Under the pieces are notes generated by a model, which was not told the origin of the DNA, did no database searches, and saw only the letters and a list, made by a program, of their open reading frames with translations. A DNA stretch of 64,000 nucleotides, taken from Phorcus lineatus (taxonomy: Eukaryota; Mollusca; Gastropoda; Trochida; Trochidae). Position numbers and translations under genes: made by a program. The stretch lies in contig OV121091.1 of NCBI GenBank assembly GCA_921293015.1, positions 15,906,701-15,970,700 on the forward strand, written 5' to 3'. Position 1 is the stretch's first letter, and every line of letters begins with the position of its first letter. This document shows positions 25,862-36,429 of this stretch, piece by piece.

Positions 25862-26531
25862 TGTGTTTCCCCTAGTCGTTTTTAGCAGGGCGCAACGCCC
25901 CGCCCTTTTGAACATGCGCCCTGCCCTTTTTCCTGAGTGCCCTGCCTTGTTTCTAGCCCAAATCTTCATGTAGGCCGTTTACAGAATTACAAGTACGCAC
26001 TTATCTATAATGTCGCAATTGTATTTTACTTAAGATACTTATCCTAATGTATGAAGAGCTCATCATTGCTATGGTATTAGAACTACAAGCATTTGACAAA
26101 AGAAACAGTGAATAAACCTAAAGAGAATGATTATACAAACTAATGATCCATCCTTTGTTTCCCTGGGACACATCTGCTGACCACATGTTTAGCTAAATAC
26201 AGAAACAATAGGAGGATTACTGGCGAACACAGCAGAATAATCTCACTTGATGTAACGAGTGAAAGGCACATGTTTGAAATCCGTTAGTCATGTAAAATTG
26301 GTTAAAATAAATGTTATGTTTTTCTGAATTTATTTATAAGATTCAGAAAGTTATCAAATATATGTTATATTGCTAGAATTGACACAAGTGTCAAGAAAGT
26401 ACAGAAAGTAGCGCTGTTTTTGTTCGAAACATAATTTCAAATGAAATTGTATGTAAGTGCCCTTTTAAAAGGAGTTGTGCCCTTTTTAAAATCAATTTGC
26501 CCTGCCCTTTTTGCAACCTAGGGGAAACACT
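25862..26531. mobile_element. hAT-like non-autonomous element
   Basis: Both ends read (T/A)GTGTTTCCCCTAG in inverted orientation, very close to the CAGTGTTTCCC-type ends of many hAT transposons. ACACTAT flanks both ends (25855-25861 and 26532-26538), 7 of the 8 bp expected for hAT. Just inside both ends 'gccctgcccttttt' type motifs occur in the same, not inverted, orientation. The 670-bp interior has no transposase frame. Confidence 0.6.
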
Positions 26532-26539
26532 ACACTATG

Positions 26540-27275
26540 TGCTTGAAATATCAAATCATCGGCAAACAACAAAGCAATTACATGTAACAGCCAATAACCA
26601 TCTCGATTTTTTCAATCACATTGTAGTTAATTCATGTTAAACGATGATACTGTTGTTTACGTCACAATTATGGACAATTTGAAAAATTTCTAATGCTTAT
26701 TACGTTGCCAGTTATTTGTCATCATATATTATTTTATTCTTTGATTCATGTAGGAGACAGCAAAGTGTGGAAATTATCAGTTACAAGTTTGAAGAGCAAC
26801 AAAACAAAATTTGATAGACTCAATCAATGCGATGGTTCTTGTGTTTAAGTTTTAAACAGCAACAAAATAAATCAATGATCAAGTTTAGGTGCCGCTTGTG
26901 GTACTACGATCTGTTTGATCTTTGTGGATGGACATTAACATGTTTGATGACTTCCGATGCTACATGACAAAAATCCAGTTATTTACCTGGTGTAGGTTAT
27001 CAATTCTCATGCGTTTTGGCTCTACGCGTACCAAGATGAGTTTACGAAATGCTGGTTTTGGGCTGGTTATTAGTGGGAAGGTTCAACTGGAATCGCAAAC
27101 ACTTATTTGTTTTTATCAACGGAGATAATTTTTTCAAATTCTTAATTGGATAAAAGGGATTTTAAGATACTGCAACATCGCAAAATCGTCCTTTTAACAG
27201 CTTGGCATTTCATGTTTTGATAGGCGACATTTCTTTTGCGGTTCAATAAATACATGTGCAATCTGTAATACTGTT
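26540..27275. other. Nothing recognised
   Basis: A 68-codon plus-strand frame (26922-27128) has no recognisable motif or partner copy. Confidence 0.4.
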
Positions 27276-27279
27276 TAAT

Positions 27280-27700
27280 CATCGGTGTTCATATTGATGG
27301 CATCAATATAGACTCAGCTTCACTTTAACTCGAATGATATAAGACATGCAATGCAATCAGTATTAACAGATACGATGAAGCGTTATCATTGAGATGAAGA
27401 CAAACATGTCAGAGATCCAGATGTGCTCCTCCCATTAGACTCCTCAGTCAGCCTAGAAGAGCAATTCACAAAGTACCAGAGACAGTCTGTTTTATTTCCG
27501 ACTAGTCAGTTTAATGAGACAAGCATGCCATCTGATGCCTATTTTTTCACACCATTTAATACACAGGAAAATTAAATCAATCTAGAACAATTGAGCTTTG
27601 AAAGTGTCTTAACAAATTGTACATCATAATATCTGCAATTTGAAGGTTTTCCATAACCAACCTAGGTAGTGCAACAGACCAAGGTTTTCAGGAGTCATAT
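27280..27700 (+). repeat. Conserved core, copy A
   Basis: 27372-27540 matches 41622-41790 and 60005-60160. Within it about 120 bp ('cagatgtgctcctccca', 'agactcctcagtcagccta', 'gagacagtctg', 'gacaagcatgcca' region) is about 85-95% identical, against much weaker similarity outside. One plus frame here is open and contains 'VLLPLDSSVSLE'. The same frame has stops in copy B, and a minus frame is open through much of all three copies, so exon, regulatory element and ncRNA remain possible. Similarity to copy B fades out toward 27.7 kb. Confidence 0.7.
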
Positions 27701-27732
27701 GAAACAAATTGTTCAGGGCCTAGATTTTCGCT

Positions 27733-27807
27733 GCTCTCTTAGAGCTAAGATAGTCGTAGGTATCATCAAATACTATTGGCCTACGACTGTCTTAGCACTA
27801 AGTGAGC
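27733..27807. other. Near-perfect hairpin, 28-bp stem
   Basis: Left arm 27733-27760 contains 'gctaagatagtcgtagg'; right arm 27780-27807 contains 'cctacgactgtcttagc'. The inner 23 bp pair with two mismatches around a 19-nt loop, with further outer pairing. The dimensions fit a microRNA-like precursor, but 'cttag.gctaaga.agtcgta' palindromes also occur as tiny MITE remnants, from memory. Confidence 0.65.
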
Positions 27808-28209
27808 TTATATTATTAAATTCAGTTAGGATATAAATAAGAAGTTTATATCATGGATTATATCAGCATTTTGGCTCATTTGGCACGTTGTTAGGGTTCA
27901 CACTAAAACGTCAAGCAAATATTTTAGTTTCCAATGTGAAGATCAGGCAAATGTTTAGGCTTCACATAATGCAGTTCAGGAAAGTGTTAGGTTTTACACT
28001 ACATGTATATGCATCAATATTACTTCATGGCTTGACATGATATGTACATTGTACCTGCTAGAAGGATTCAAGGACATGTTCCGAAAATATTACAACAAGT
28101 GATCACAGTTTGTCAAAATGGTAACCCAGAAGTAACAATGGCTAATAAATTATGACAAATGCGATGCGTTCGTGTAGTGTAAAATGTATGAGCTGTTTCG
28201 AAGAGTTAC

Positions 28210-28489
28210 CATCCTGCTACATCAGCGTATTTGTCTCCGCCTAGCTCCATCATATACCCTGATATCATTCGGCCTAAAACGCTCGTATCGCTAATTATAG
28301 CAAGCCAATGAAATGACTCGCATTTAGCAATAGCGGCACCACCCGTATGAGAATTCAAACAAATATCAATGTAGGCTATAACTAGCCATGAGAAACCAGC
28401 CGTACGCGATACGAGCGTTTTAGGCAGAATGATATGAGGGTATTTGATGGAGCTAGGCGGAGACAGTGATACGCTGATGTAGCAGGATG
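28210..28489. mobile_element. MULE-like MITE, family CATCCTGCT, copy 2
   Basis: A 280-bp element with inverted ends of about 83 bp starting CATCCTGCTACATCAGCGTA and running through 'ctccgcctagctccatca' to 'aacgctcgtatcgc'. The target duplication is a perfect 9 bp, AAGAGTTAC (28201-28209 and 28490-28498). Ends match 13675-14016 closely for the first 22 bp, then diverge. No coding capacity; it would need transposase from an autonomous relative not in the window. Confidence 0.9.
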
Positions 28490-28614
28490 AAGAGTTACGA
28501 GTGTTGATAGATTACATCAGATAAAAGGATTTGATCAAGGAAGAAATAATTTGTAAGATGTAAAGAAGTCGCTTGTGTAATACTATAAATGATCAGCTGG
28601 CAATATTTCAACTA

Positions 28615-30092
28615 AACTCTTCAAAAAAAGAAACTTGACATTTTTTCGAAACGGGTCAATTTTTTTCATGATACATACATGTAATTTAAAGAAAGGCTTG
28701 CTCAAAAGTGTAAATTTACCAAAAACAATGGCCCAAAAAGTTTACGTTGTGTTCAGGGACGAAAACGAGCGATTCGTCCAAATGCATTTTCTGCCAAAGC
28801 ACGTGCAGCATGGGGTCATGAAGGTTTACATGCAGACACGTCTGCTTTAGGGGTATAAAAAGCCATATCAGCCGCTGTTCATTCAGACTACACAACATCG
28901 GTACAGCGACCTGAAGAATGCCAAGACTGAACAGAGCGCAACGCAACAACGCTATTGGCAGATTGCAAGCAGGAGCGACGCAGCGAGGTGTTGCAACACA
29001 CTTTGGCGTGTCCAGACAGACCATCTCTTCATTGTTGACCCGTTTCAACACCCGAAACAGCGTTGATGATAGGCCAAGGTCAGGCAGACCAAGGGTGACT
29101 ACTCGGGCCCAAGATCGGTACATCCGACTGCTCCACCTTCGGGAACGCACCAGGACAGCAACGTCAACAACAACGCAGATACCAGGCCTGCGTCGAATTT
29201 CCGAACAAACGGTACGCAACAGGCTGAGAGAGGCTGGACTTTTTCCACGACGACCGGTTCGACGTCCCGTTTTAACGCAACGTCATCTGGCGCAACGTCT
29301 CCAGTGGTGTCAACAGAGAATGAGATGGGCACGTGCAAGGTGGAGAACCGTTCTCTTCACTGATGAGTCCCGTTTTCTGCTTCGACGAAGTGATGGACGA
29401 GCACGTGTATACCGACGTCGTGGAGAACGTTATGCTGCCAACTGTGTTCAGGAGGTTGTCCCATTTGGAGGTGGGAGTGTCATGGTGTGGGTCGGGATTC
29501 GTCACGGTGTTAAAGCACCCCCTTGTGCATGTTGTAGGGACTTGATCCTACAGCCTTACGTTATTCCTCACGTCAACGTCCATGGTGGTCTCTTTCAGCA
29601 GGACAATGCTCGACCACATGTTGCACGTGTTTGTCAAGATTTTTTACAGCGTAACAATGTCCAGACATTTCCATGGCCAGCCAGGTCACCAGATTTGTCA
29701 CCAATTGAGCATCTCTGGGACGAACTGGATCGACGCGTGCGCAGTAGGAATCCACCATCCCAAACACTTCCAGGACTTCTTGCAGCACTTCAGCACGAAT
29801 GGCAAAACATTCCACAGGCTGTGATTGACAACTTGATTGCATTCATGGGTCGTCGGTGCCAAGCAATAATCAATGCCAATTGTGGCCATACCCGATACTG
29901 ACATTTGTGCACCCCTGTGATGTTGAAACACTTGTGCACCTGTGCATTTCAAGATCATGCTTATTCTGAATAAAATTTACTGAACAGAGATCTTCAAACA
30001 GCGTTTTAGTTTTCATTTCAATGTTTAACTTGCATCTGTGGTCTTTATATTGAACTTTGAAAGTCAGTGTCAAGTTTCTTTTTTGAAGAGTT
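28615..30092 (+). mobile_element. Complete Tc1-like transposon
   Basis: A 1478-bp element bounded by TA (28613-28614 and 30093-30094), the Tc1/mariner target duplication. Its inverted repeats are 25-26 bp, AACTCTTCAAAAAAAGAAAC then TTGACA at the left and the same at the right with one A fewer. One transposase gene fills the middle; about 300 bp leader and 190 bp trailer are non-coding. It is absent from the equivalent positions of paralogous blocks B and C, so it arrived after those duplications. Confidence 0.97.
28918..29901 (+). CDS. Tc1-like transposase (DD34E)
   Basis: Catalyses cut-and-paste movement of the surrounding element in the nucleus. The 327 residues carry an N-terminal helix-turn-helix (about 5-45), a GRPR-type AT-hook-like motif (RPRSGRPR, 52-59), a second HTH-like region (about 65-115) and the catalytic triad: D149 in FTDESRF, D229 in QQDNARPH, E264 in SPIEHLWDEL. 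D229 and E264 are separated by exactly 34 residues, as in Tc1. The family glycine-rich segment reads GGGSVMVWVGIR, and residues about 198-207 (APPCACCRDL) do not look like the family. In the neighbouring frame the same DNA gives PLVHVVGT before a stop, suggesting a one-base insertion followed by a deletion of about 20 bp that restores frame. Length is slightly under the usual 340. The first ATG was chosen because MPRLNRAQRN leads straight into the HTH. Open, but probably not fully active. Confidence 0.95.
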   Translation: MPRLNRAQRNNAIGRLQAGATQRGVATHFGVSRQTISSLLTRFNTRNSVDDRPRSGRPRVTTRAQDRYIRLLHLRERTRTATSTTTQIPGLRRISEQTVRNRLREAGLFPRRPVRRPVLTQRHLAQRLQWCQQRMRWARARWRTVLFTDESRFLLRRSDGRARVYRRRGERYAANCVQEVVPFGGGSVMVWVGIRHGVKAPPCACCRDLILQPYVIPHVNVHGGLFQQDNARPHVARVCQDFLQRNNVQTFPWPARSPDLSPIEHLWDELDRRVRSRNPPSQTLPGLLAALQHEWQNIPQAVIDNLIAFMGRRCQAIINANCGHTRY

Positions 30093-30099
30093 TATATTG

Positions 30100-30560
30100 A
30101 CTGTTTTATTGAACTAAGAATATCAATATAATCTACTTGTATATTTTTTTATCTAAAAACACTTAAATGAAAGAAAGTTGTGATTGATAACATTTTAGAA
30201 ATTTTGATCAATACTTCAGTAAGAAATTCTGAATTGTTGCTTTCCAACTGTTTATTATTCTTCTATTTTAAAATATCTTTGTTCACATTTAGATTTGTTT
30301 TGAATTGAAACGGAGCTGTTTACGTCTCTTACGCATCCTTTTTATGTTCTCAAAATATATCATATGACGTCTTAATCGCTACCTTAACATGTGAGACGCC
30401 ACTTTCTATCAAATATGCCGTTGGCAACTTAATGATTAAATGTTATTCAATTAAATGTTATTCAAGTGTTGAATGATGGCAATGTTAATGGTATAAGCTA
30501 TGGGAACCATGGGAAATAATAATTCATTTCAAACGCAGGGTACCTAACATTGATTTTCTT
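30100..30560 (+). repeat. Paralogous segment X, copy A
   Basis: Aligns with the inverted copy at 22850-23285 and with 43395-43690: 'tctattttaaaa', 'acatttagatttgtttt', 'ggagctgtttacgtctc', 'gacgtcttaatcgctacc', 'ttaacatgtgaga'. The position equivalent to the CRE element insertion in the 43-kb copy is uninterrupted here (about 30264-30275). Confidence 0.8.
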
Positions 30561-31015
30561 CAACAAATCAGACTTGAGAGTAGCATTCAGCCTTTGGCGT
30601 TTTGCTGATTTGCGTCCATCTTGGTGTACGAAATCTAATGATTGATTACACACTGCTTGTTGAATCTCGATTGTTCTCTAGTTGGTTGGTTGGTACCTAT
30701 TGGTACAGGCAAAGCTTGCGGTTGTCCTACATGAAGTAATGCCATTTAAATATTTTAAAAATTTGTACTACTACTGTACAGATACAGTTCTACCAAATGT
30801 GATTACATTCGTTCTCTATCTAAATGACATATATATAAAAGGGTCCATAGATCAATTGTAAAGTCTAAGACAGGAGGGGGTGTAGCATATCAGTTTGCTT
30901 ATAAGAACCTCATTGTGCATGATGCTAATAACCTTCCATTTGTGATGCAAGCCACGATGACTATGTTTTATCTCCCTTACGAAAGTTTATACCCTATACC
31001 TAAATGAGTTTTTTT
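30561..31015. other. Nothing recognised
   Basis: AT-rich, with a short GTTG run near 30678-30692. Confidence 0.4.
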
Positions 31016-31019
31016 CAAT

Positions 31020-31345
31020 AAATTTGTCAATGTTTTCATATTATTTCCTTTTGAAAGACTTCACATAGGCTTGGTGAATCTCGAAAACAGCAGGAGTCGA
31101 CAGTCAGCATATAGCTTCTACAAAAATAGTTCAGAGGTATAACGGCGCTTATTTTCGGCAATACAAGCCCCTGTGATATCATTACATAACAAAACAATTA
31201 AGGCAAACCAAGATATTTTGTGTTTCTTGATAGGAAAAACTTCATAACAATAAATATTATACAACTATTATATAAGAAAACCTTCAAGCATATCACATTG
31301 CACATGCACCTGCTCATTCAAGAATATCTAATTTAAACTGGTAGT
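31020..31345 (+). repeat. Paralogous segment Y, copy A
   Basis: Aligns with 45010-45235: 'gtcaatgttttcat', 'cagcat(a/c)tagc', 'gcaatacaa', then 'gcacctg(c/t)tcattca'. It follows X in both places, so blocks A and B are colinear here. Confidence 0.7.
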
Positions 31346-33540
31346 AGTGGTTGAAATTAACAAAATGTATTTTGATAAGAATGGCTGATATCCCTGACTG
31401 AGTTAGTATATTACATACTGAATTGATTGCTCATTTCATGTAACACAGTGATATAGTTTATGTTTGCATCTTGTACACATGTCTTTGTCATAATGAGAAC
31501 GGTTTACATAAGTACTAAACATTACTTAAACCTAAATAAAACATTATATTTATCTTACTCCTGTTTTGAATACAACACTGACGTGTCCATTTTATTCCAA
31601 CATCAACCATTTGGCTATTTGTCAAATCAACGTAAATCAAGTACTGATAAGTACATGAATATATACTTCACCAATGGACATTCTTCAATAAAACTGTTAA
31701 ATCATAAGGTAAAAACAGACAGTGTACTCACCATTTACAATCACCATGGCTTTTAAGAATGTTTCGTACTGAAACAAGCAAACAAATGTGATTAGAAAGC
31801 TTTCAGAATTGCAGCCTGGAACAGACAGGGTTGAAGATGATAACAAACTTATAATCTGGGACCCATTTACCGTCTCTGTGCACAGCTGCGGTCCTTGTTA
31901 TATCACTAAATGAGGGTTTTAGATTCATCTCAATTTTTAAATCAATGAAGCTGACAATTGATGACCATTGTCTCTGCACTTCACCGTTTTATACAGTACA
32001 GCTATTTACAACAAGGATATTGTTGTTAACTTTATATCAGAAATTAGAATTAGTATTGAAAAGAGACGTTTTCGAAAGCAGTTGTCACGGGCATACCTTA
32101 AGTCCGCCTGAGACTTTAAATGTACCTATTATACATTATCTGAAAAATATGACGTAAGTACTTTCGTGTACTGGCATTTACAGCAAGCATTTTCCAACAA
32201 TCAGAAATGATTTAAGTTCTACATAGTGACAATGCTTCTTAACGTGACACAGAGTATGTTTCATAAATCATCATTGGCTTAAAAACGAGCCAATGTACCA
32301 TCTGTCTTGACTTCAATTCAAATGTCGTTAACTTGCATCTGTATCTCTTAATGCCAACATTAGAATATGTTCAATAAGAATAGTACAACCGCAATATAGA
32401 TGTTAATAAGTCAAATTAGGTATTGTATTTACAATGATTTGAGTTAATTAACCTACTTAACACTATAACCATATATTTTCCTATTTTCCCTTATATTTGC
32501 TGTAAATAAGTTTCAAGAATTAATTTAAGTGATGTATCAAAACTTTTAAAAAGAAACATGTATCGATATAGAAAAATACAAATACTATTATTTTTGCTCC
32601 AGTTACGTAATAATTGGATATCCTTGGGTCAAGACCAGCATGATTGTAATTTGATAATCATAGTAGTTTTTATCTATATGAACACGGAAAACATATTTTT
32701 ATTTGTATTAGTTAAATTTGATATCACAGATTTTTAAAAGAAACACAGAACAGGACGTTATTGTTCATATTATATCTTTCATTCGTATTTTTGTAATATA
32801 GGAACTCTTGAAGATGCTTATAGCAATATATAAACATTTACAAATGAAATGAATCTCAATTATCTAAAAATACACAACAAATTACACATGAGTTACAAAG
32901 TGAAGTAATTTTCAATTTTCAAAAATATCAATAATAAGGTATAAATTATTTGCATCTTATATAAAAGTTGGAAACATAATAATGTCTTCAGTTATACCAA
33001 CAATATTTATTTCGTATGTAAGTATATGTTTGTTTAATATTTAAAAATCAAGATCTGATTTAATTTGTACACAAATTTTACATCGATGCTTCACGATTCT
33101 TCACAGACCTTTTCGTTTGAAGGGGGGAGTTTGTTTAGAAAATAGTGTCAATACACAATAGCAAAATTATTTAAAGTCTTCTTACAATGATTTTGATTAT
33201 TTTTTTAAAGAATAAATTTATATTTCAAACTATAATGGTTGTAATATATCTTATCTCTTTTTGCAACTCAAATATAGTTCTGAAATAATGTAAATAACAT
33301 GCTACTGAATGGAATAGTTAATTGTTTTGGGGAGTGGATGTTAATTAGACCTACAATAACTAAAACTTCTAAACGTTTTCGTGAGAGGCAAATTAGTGAT
33401 ACGTTTCTTTTGCGGATTGTGTGAAAGATTGCATGTTTCAATCGATTAGGGCTTCATTAGGTTATACGGTGGTCGTAATATGTATAACACAATCGGCATA
33501 CCTTTTATCATTATATTTTTTAATTCAACACATAAAATTG
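31346..33540. other. AT-rich stretch, nothing recognised
   Basis: The longest frame (31460-31756, 98 codons, plus) has no recognisable motif and local composition; I do not support it as a gene. Confidence 0.4.
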
Positions 33541-33544
33541 CAAG

Positions 33545-34694
33545 CACTACAGAAATGACTTGGTTTCCTGAATCCTGGAAACCACAAGTAAAGTGGGTTT
33601 CTCAATTTCATGTACTCATATGAATGTTTTAAGTATCCATACAATTGTTTTCTGTTTCAGAATAAAGACCAATCCAAAACATCTGAAAAGTGAACAGGGT
33701 GAATTGTGTATATTTTGCACTTTTGAAGATTGTTAATTTTGCCATGAATAACTAAAGGCATTTCTAAACCATCATATGCATATTATTCATAGCTGTCATA
33801 AAATAATTATTTCAATGAAGATTGGAGATTTCATAAAAAGTGATAAATTTACGTTACGTTTACGTTTTCTTACTACTCGTTTAAAGATGAATTCATTCTT
33901 TGAAATTGTGTGTTTGGATAAATGTTGATAGTGAATGAAATGGTAATATTTTCTATAAAATGTTTTTATAGGAGGAATGCTTTTTAAAAGATCGGCATAC
34001 ACTTTGAACCACCATAAATTCACACCTACATTTTACCTTGTAGGTAGTTAACTTTCCATGAATGTTTTTTGTCTTTATTGCAATAAATACTTTATGGTAA
34101 TGTGTTTGTTCATTGTACAACATAAATAACACACAATAAACACTACATGGAAACTAATTTGAAACCTACGATAAACTTACAAAACACGGAAACCAAGGTG
34201 AAACCTACAATATATAAGGATATGAAAACCAGTTTGAAACCTACGATAAACTAACAAAACACAGAAACCAAGTTAAAACCTACAATAAACCTGAATATGG
34301 AAACCAGGTTGAAACATACAATAAACTGACTAAACAAGGAAACCAAGTGGAAATCTACGGTAAACTAAAATCACGGAAACCAAGTGGATCCTACTTGGAG
34401 GAGTGTGTAAAGAACGGTGATGGATACCATCCGGATCTGGGGCAAAAGTAGGTTTCAGTTTTCATGGAAACCACAATGAAACTTAAATCACGGAAACCAA
34501 GTGGACCTTACTTGGAGGAGTGTGTAAAGAACGGTGATGGATACCATCCGGATCTGGGGCAAAAGTAGGTTTCCGTTTTCATGGAAACCAACATGAAACT
34601 ATAGAAACCTATCTGGATACCAAGTGGAAATACTGGTTTCCATGTCGTTTCATGGTGGTTTCAATGATCTGGAAACCAAGTCATTTCTGTAGTG
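33545..34694. mobile_element. CACTA-like (EnSpm/CMC) non-autonomous element
   Basis: Termini are CACTACAGAAATGACTTGG and its exact inverse ending TAGTG; the perfect inverted repeat is 24 bp and ends GGTTTCC. A 3-bp target duplication AAG flanks it (33542-33544 and 34695-34697). CACTA ends, 3-bp duplication and many subterminal copies of a short motif (GGAAACC/GGTTTCC, about 34140-34690) are the diagnostic features of this superfamily, where such repeats bind transposase. No transposase is encoded. Confidence 0.85.
34371..34604. repeat. 117-bp tandem duplication inside the CACTA-like element
   Basis: Two units start 'tcacggaaaccaagtgga' at 34371 and 34488. They are about 95% identical through 'ggagtgtgtaaagaacgg' and 'ggataccatccggatct', so the duplication is recent compared with the rest of the subterminal region. 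Confidence 0.9.
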
Positions 34695-34699
34695 AAGTT

Positions 34700-35215
34700 T
34701 TATAAGTTTAAAGGTAAAATGGCTTGAATTCACCACAAGATGCTCTGAAAAATACCTGTATAAAACATTTTGCAAAAGGAAGCAAAATAAAACTAGTGAA
34801 TAAATTCCTCCTTAATTTACGATACAGTTTATTAATTGATTTCAATAATCAGAGGTATACATATGAAAATGTCAAAGTTGTTACACAAAGAATAATTGTT
34901 TGTATTTATGTCTCATCTTAACATTAGGTGTCAATGTTAAAGTCGTTACATTGCCAGCAAACTATATATGTATCACCAAAACAAGTCGGTCTCTGAATCA
35001 GTTTTCTAGAAATAGATTGGTTCATTAAACTTAGAAATATATTGATTCTCTAGCTATATAAACTTACTTCTGTTTTCTGCAAATTATGTATAATTATGTT
35101 CCTGTGTGTGGTTTCTTATTACTTATTAGTAAAAAAAAATTCATTATTTCCATCATGAAAAGGTCACTATCGCTAAGTTTGTGTGAAATTTCAAGTAAAC
35201 AAAACAAAGTATGTT
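34700..35215. other. AT-rich stretch, nothing recognised
   Basis: No recognisable feature. Confidence 0.4.
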
Positions 35216-35219
35216 GTTA

Positions 35220-35325
35220 TTAGAAGTAGTGGAAGTAGCGATCAAGTACTTGTGGAAGTACCAGTAGTAGCAGTGACAGTTGTAGCACTTAAAGTTAGAG
35301 TAGTTGTAGTAGAAGTTTAATCAAA
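35220..35325. repeat. Degenerate GTA-rich simple repeat
   Basis: Enriched in 'gtagta', 'gaagta' and 'gttgtag' units; an old trinucleotide array. Confidence 0.6.
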
Positions 35326-35754
35326 TGATCAAATAGTTGTCGTTTTACCAAAATCTGACATATCGTTTCACATTAAATATGTATCGGCTCAAAACTTAGC
35401 CCGTCGTTTCAGCAAAAACACACCATCGTGAATGTGTCATAACGGGAGAACATTGCCGGATGCCATGAATATAGATATCAACAAAATGTCACCAATTCCT
35501 GGAATTTGTATCATTCTTTTACTTAAGCTTATTTTTATTTAACTTAAAATTGGAATTTGAATTAAGATGCAACAATGCAATCATTGACTATAATATTCAC
35601 CTATAAAAAGATTTGTGATATATGTTTCAATAAGAAATTTATTCGGGTACATTGTTATGCAGGTTGTAGAAAACTATGTAATAAATCTAACACCGTGATA
35701 TAATGTTTACCATTAAAATGAAGGATTATAGCTATCATTCATTACACACATGTA

Positions 35755-36000
35755 ACACGATGCTGTATCTATTTGGTGGGAATATCGGTTCTCAACCATT
35801 GTTGATGGTAATGACACTACTCGGACGCGGAATAAAAAGCATCTGCTATGATACTAATGGAGATTCTTCCAATGACTAAATTAATTAGCCTGTGAGCCTG
35901 ACAAGGCATGGTTTATGATAATATGTCCTTTTATCATGGATGTGTCAAGGTTAAGAAAATAGTTTATATTTCACGTTGAATGTCCATTCAAGCTTCTTAA
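35755..36000 (+). repeat. Paralogous block start, copy B
   Basis: Matches 54480-54700 and, inverted, 61430-61680: 'acgcggaataaaa(a/c)gca', 'ctgctatgatactaatgg', 'cctgacaaggca', 'ttcacgttgaatgtcc' and 'attcaagct'. Confidence 0.8.
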
Positions 36001-36429
36001 GTATTTTGAATAATGATTTATTTTGTGAAACATTTTGGAGTCAACATTTATGAATTGTGCTATTTTATTTTTTTACTGAATGTTCCTGAAAAGTGCCAAT
36101 TCAAAGCTCTTCTGTTTTGTACAGTTAATCTCTGTAGGTTAACAATTAGGAGCTGATGATGTATGAAGATGTGATTACCACTTTTGCGTTTATAGAAGGC
36201 TACCATTTTCATTGAAAATTAAACTAACGGGCGAAATAAAAATAAAAATAAAAAACTAGAAATAAATAAAACTTAACAATATTTTGTCTGTGTCATCTTT
36301 TCTGAAAACAAAATAAAAAGTGTATCAAACATTCAGATATTCAGATACAGTCTTTTTATAATTTTGAGTTTTTGTGTGTTTACTATTAGTTATCTTTGAT
36401 TCTAAAGCACTCTATTCCTGTTCTAAAAA
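36001..36429. other. Nothing recognised
   Basis: AT-rich, with an A-rich tract near 36235-36270. Confidence 0.4.

Noticed and set aside
28716-29219. 167-codon minus-strand frame and several other frames overlapping the Tc1 transposase
   Set aside because: They lie opposite or out of frame with a clear transposase and carry no motifs of their own.
31460-31756. 98-codon plus-strand frame
   Set aside because: No motif, local AT-rich composition, no counterpart in block B; too little to call a gene.
34140-34690. Independent minisatellite locus
   Set aside because: The GGAAACC array lies within CACTA/TAGTG ends and a 3-bp duplication, so it is better explained as subterminal repeats of that element.
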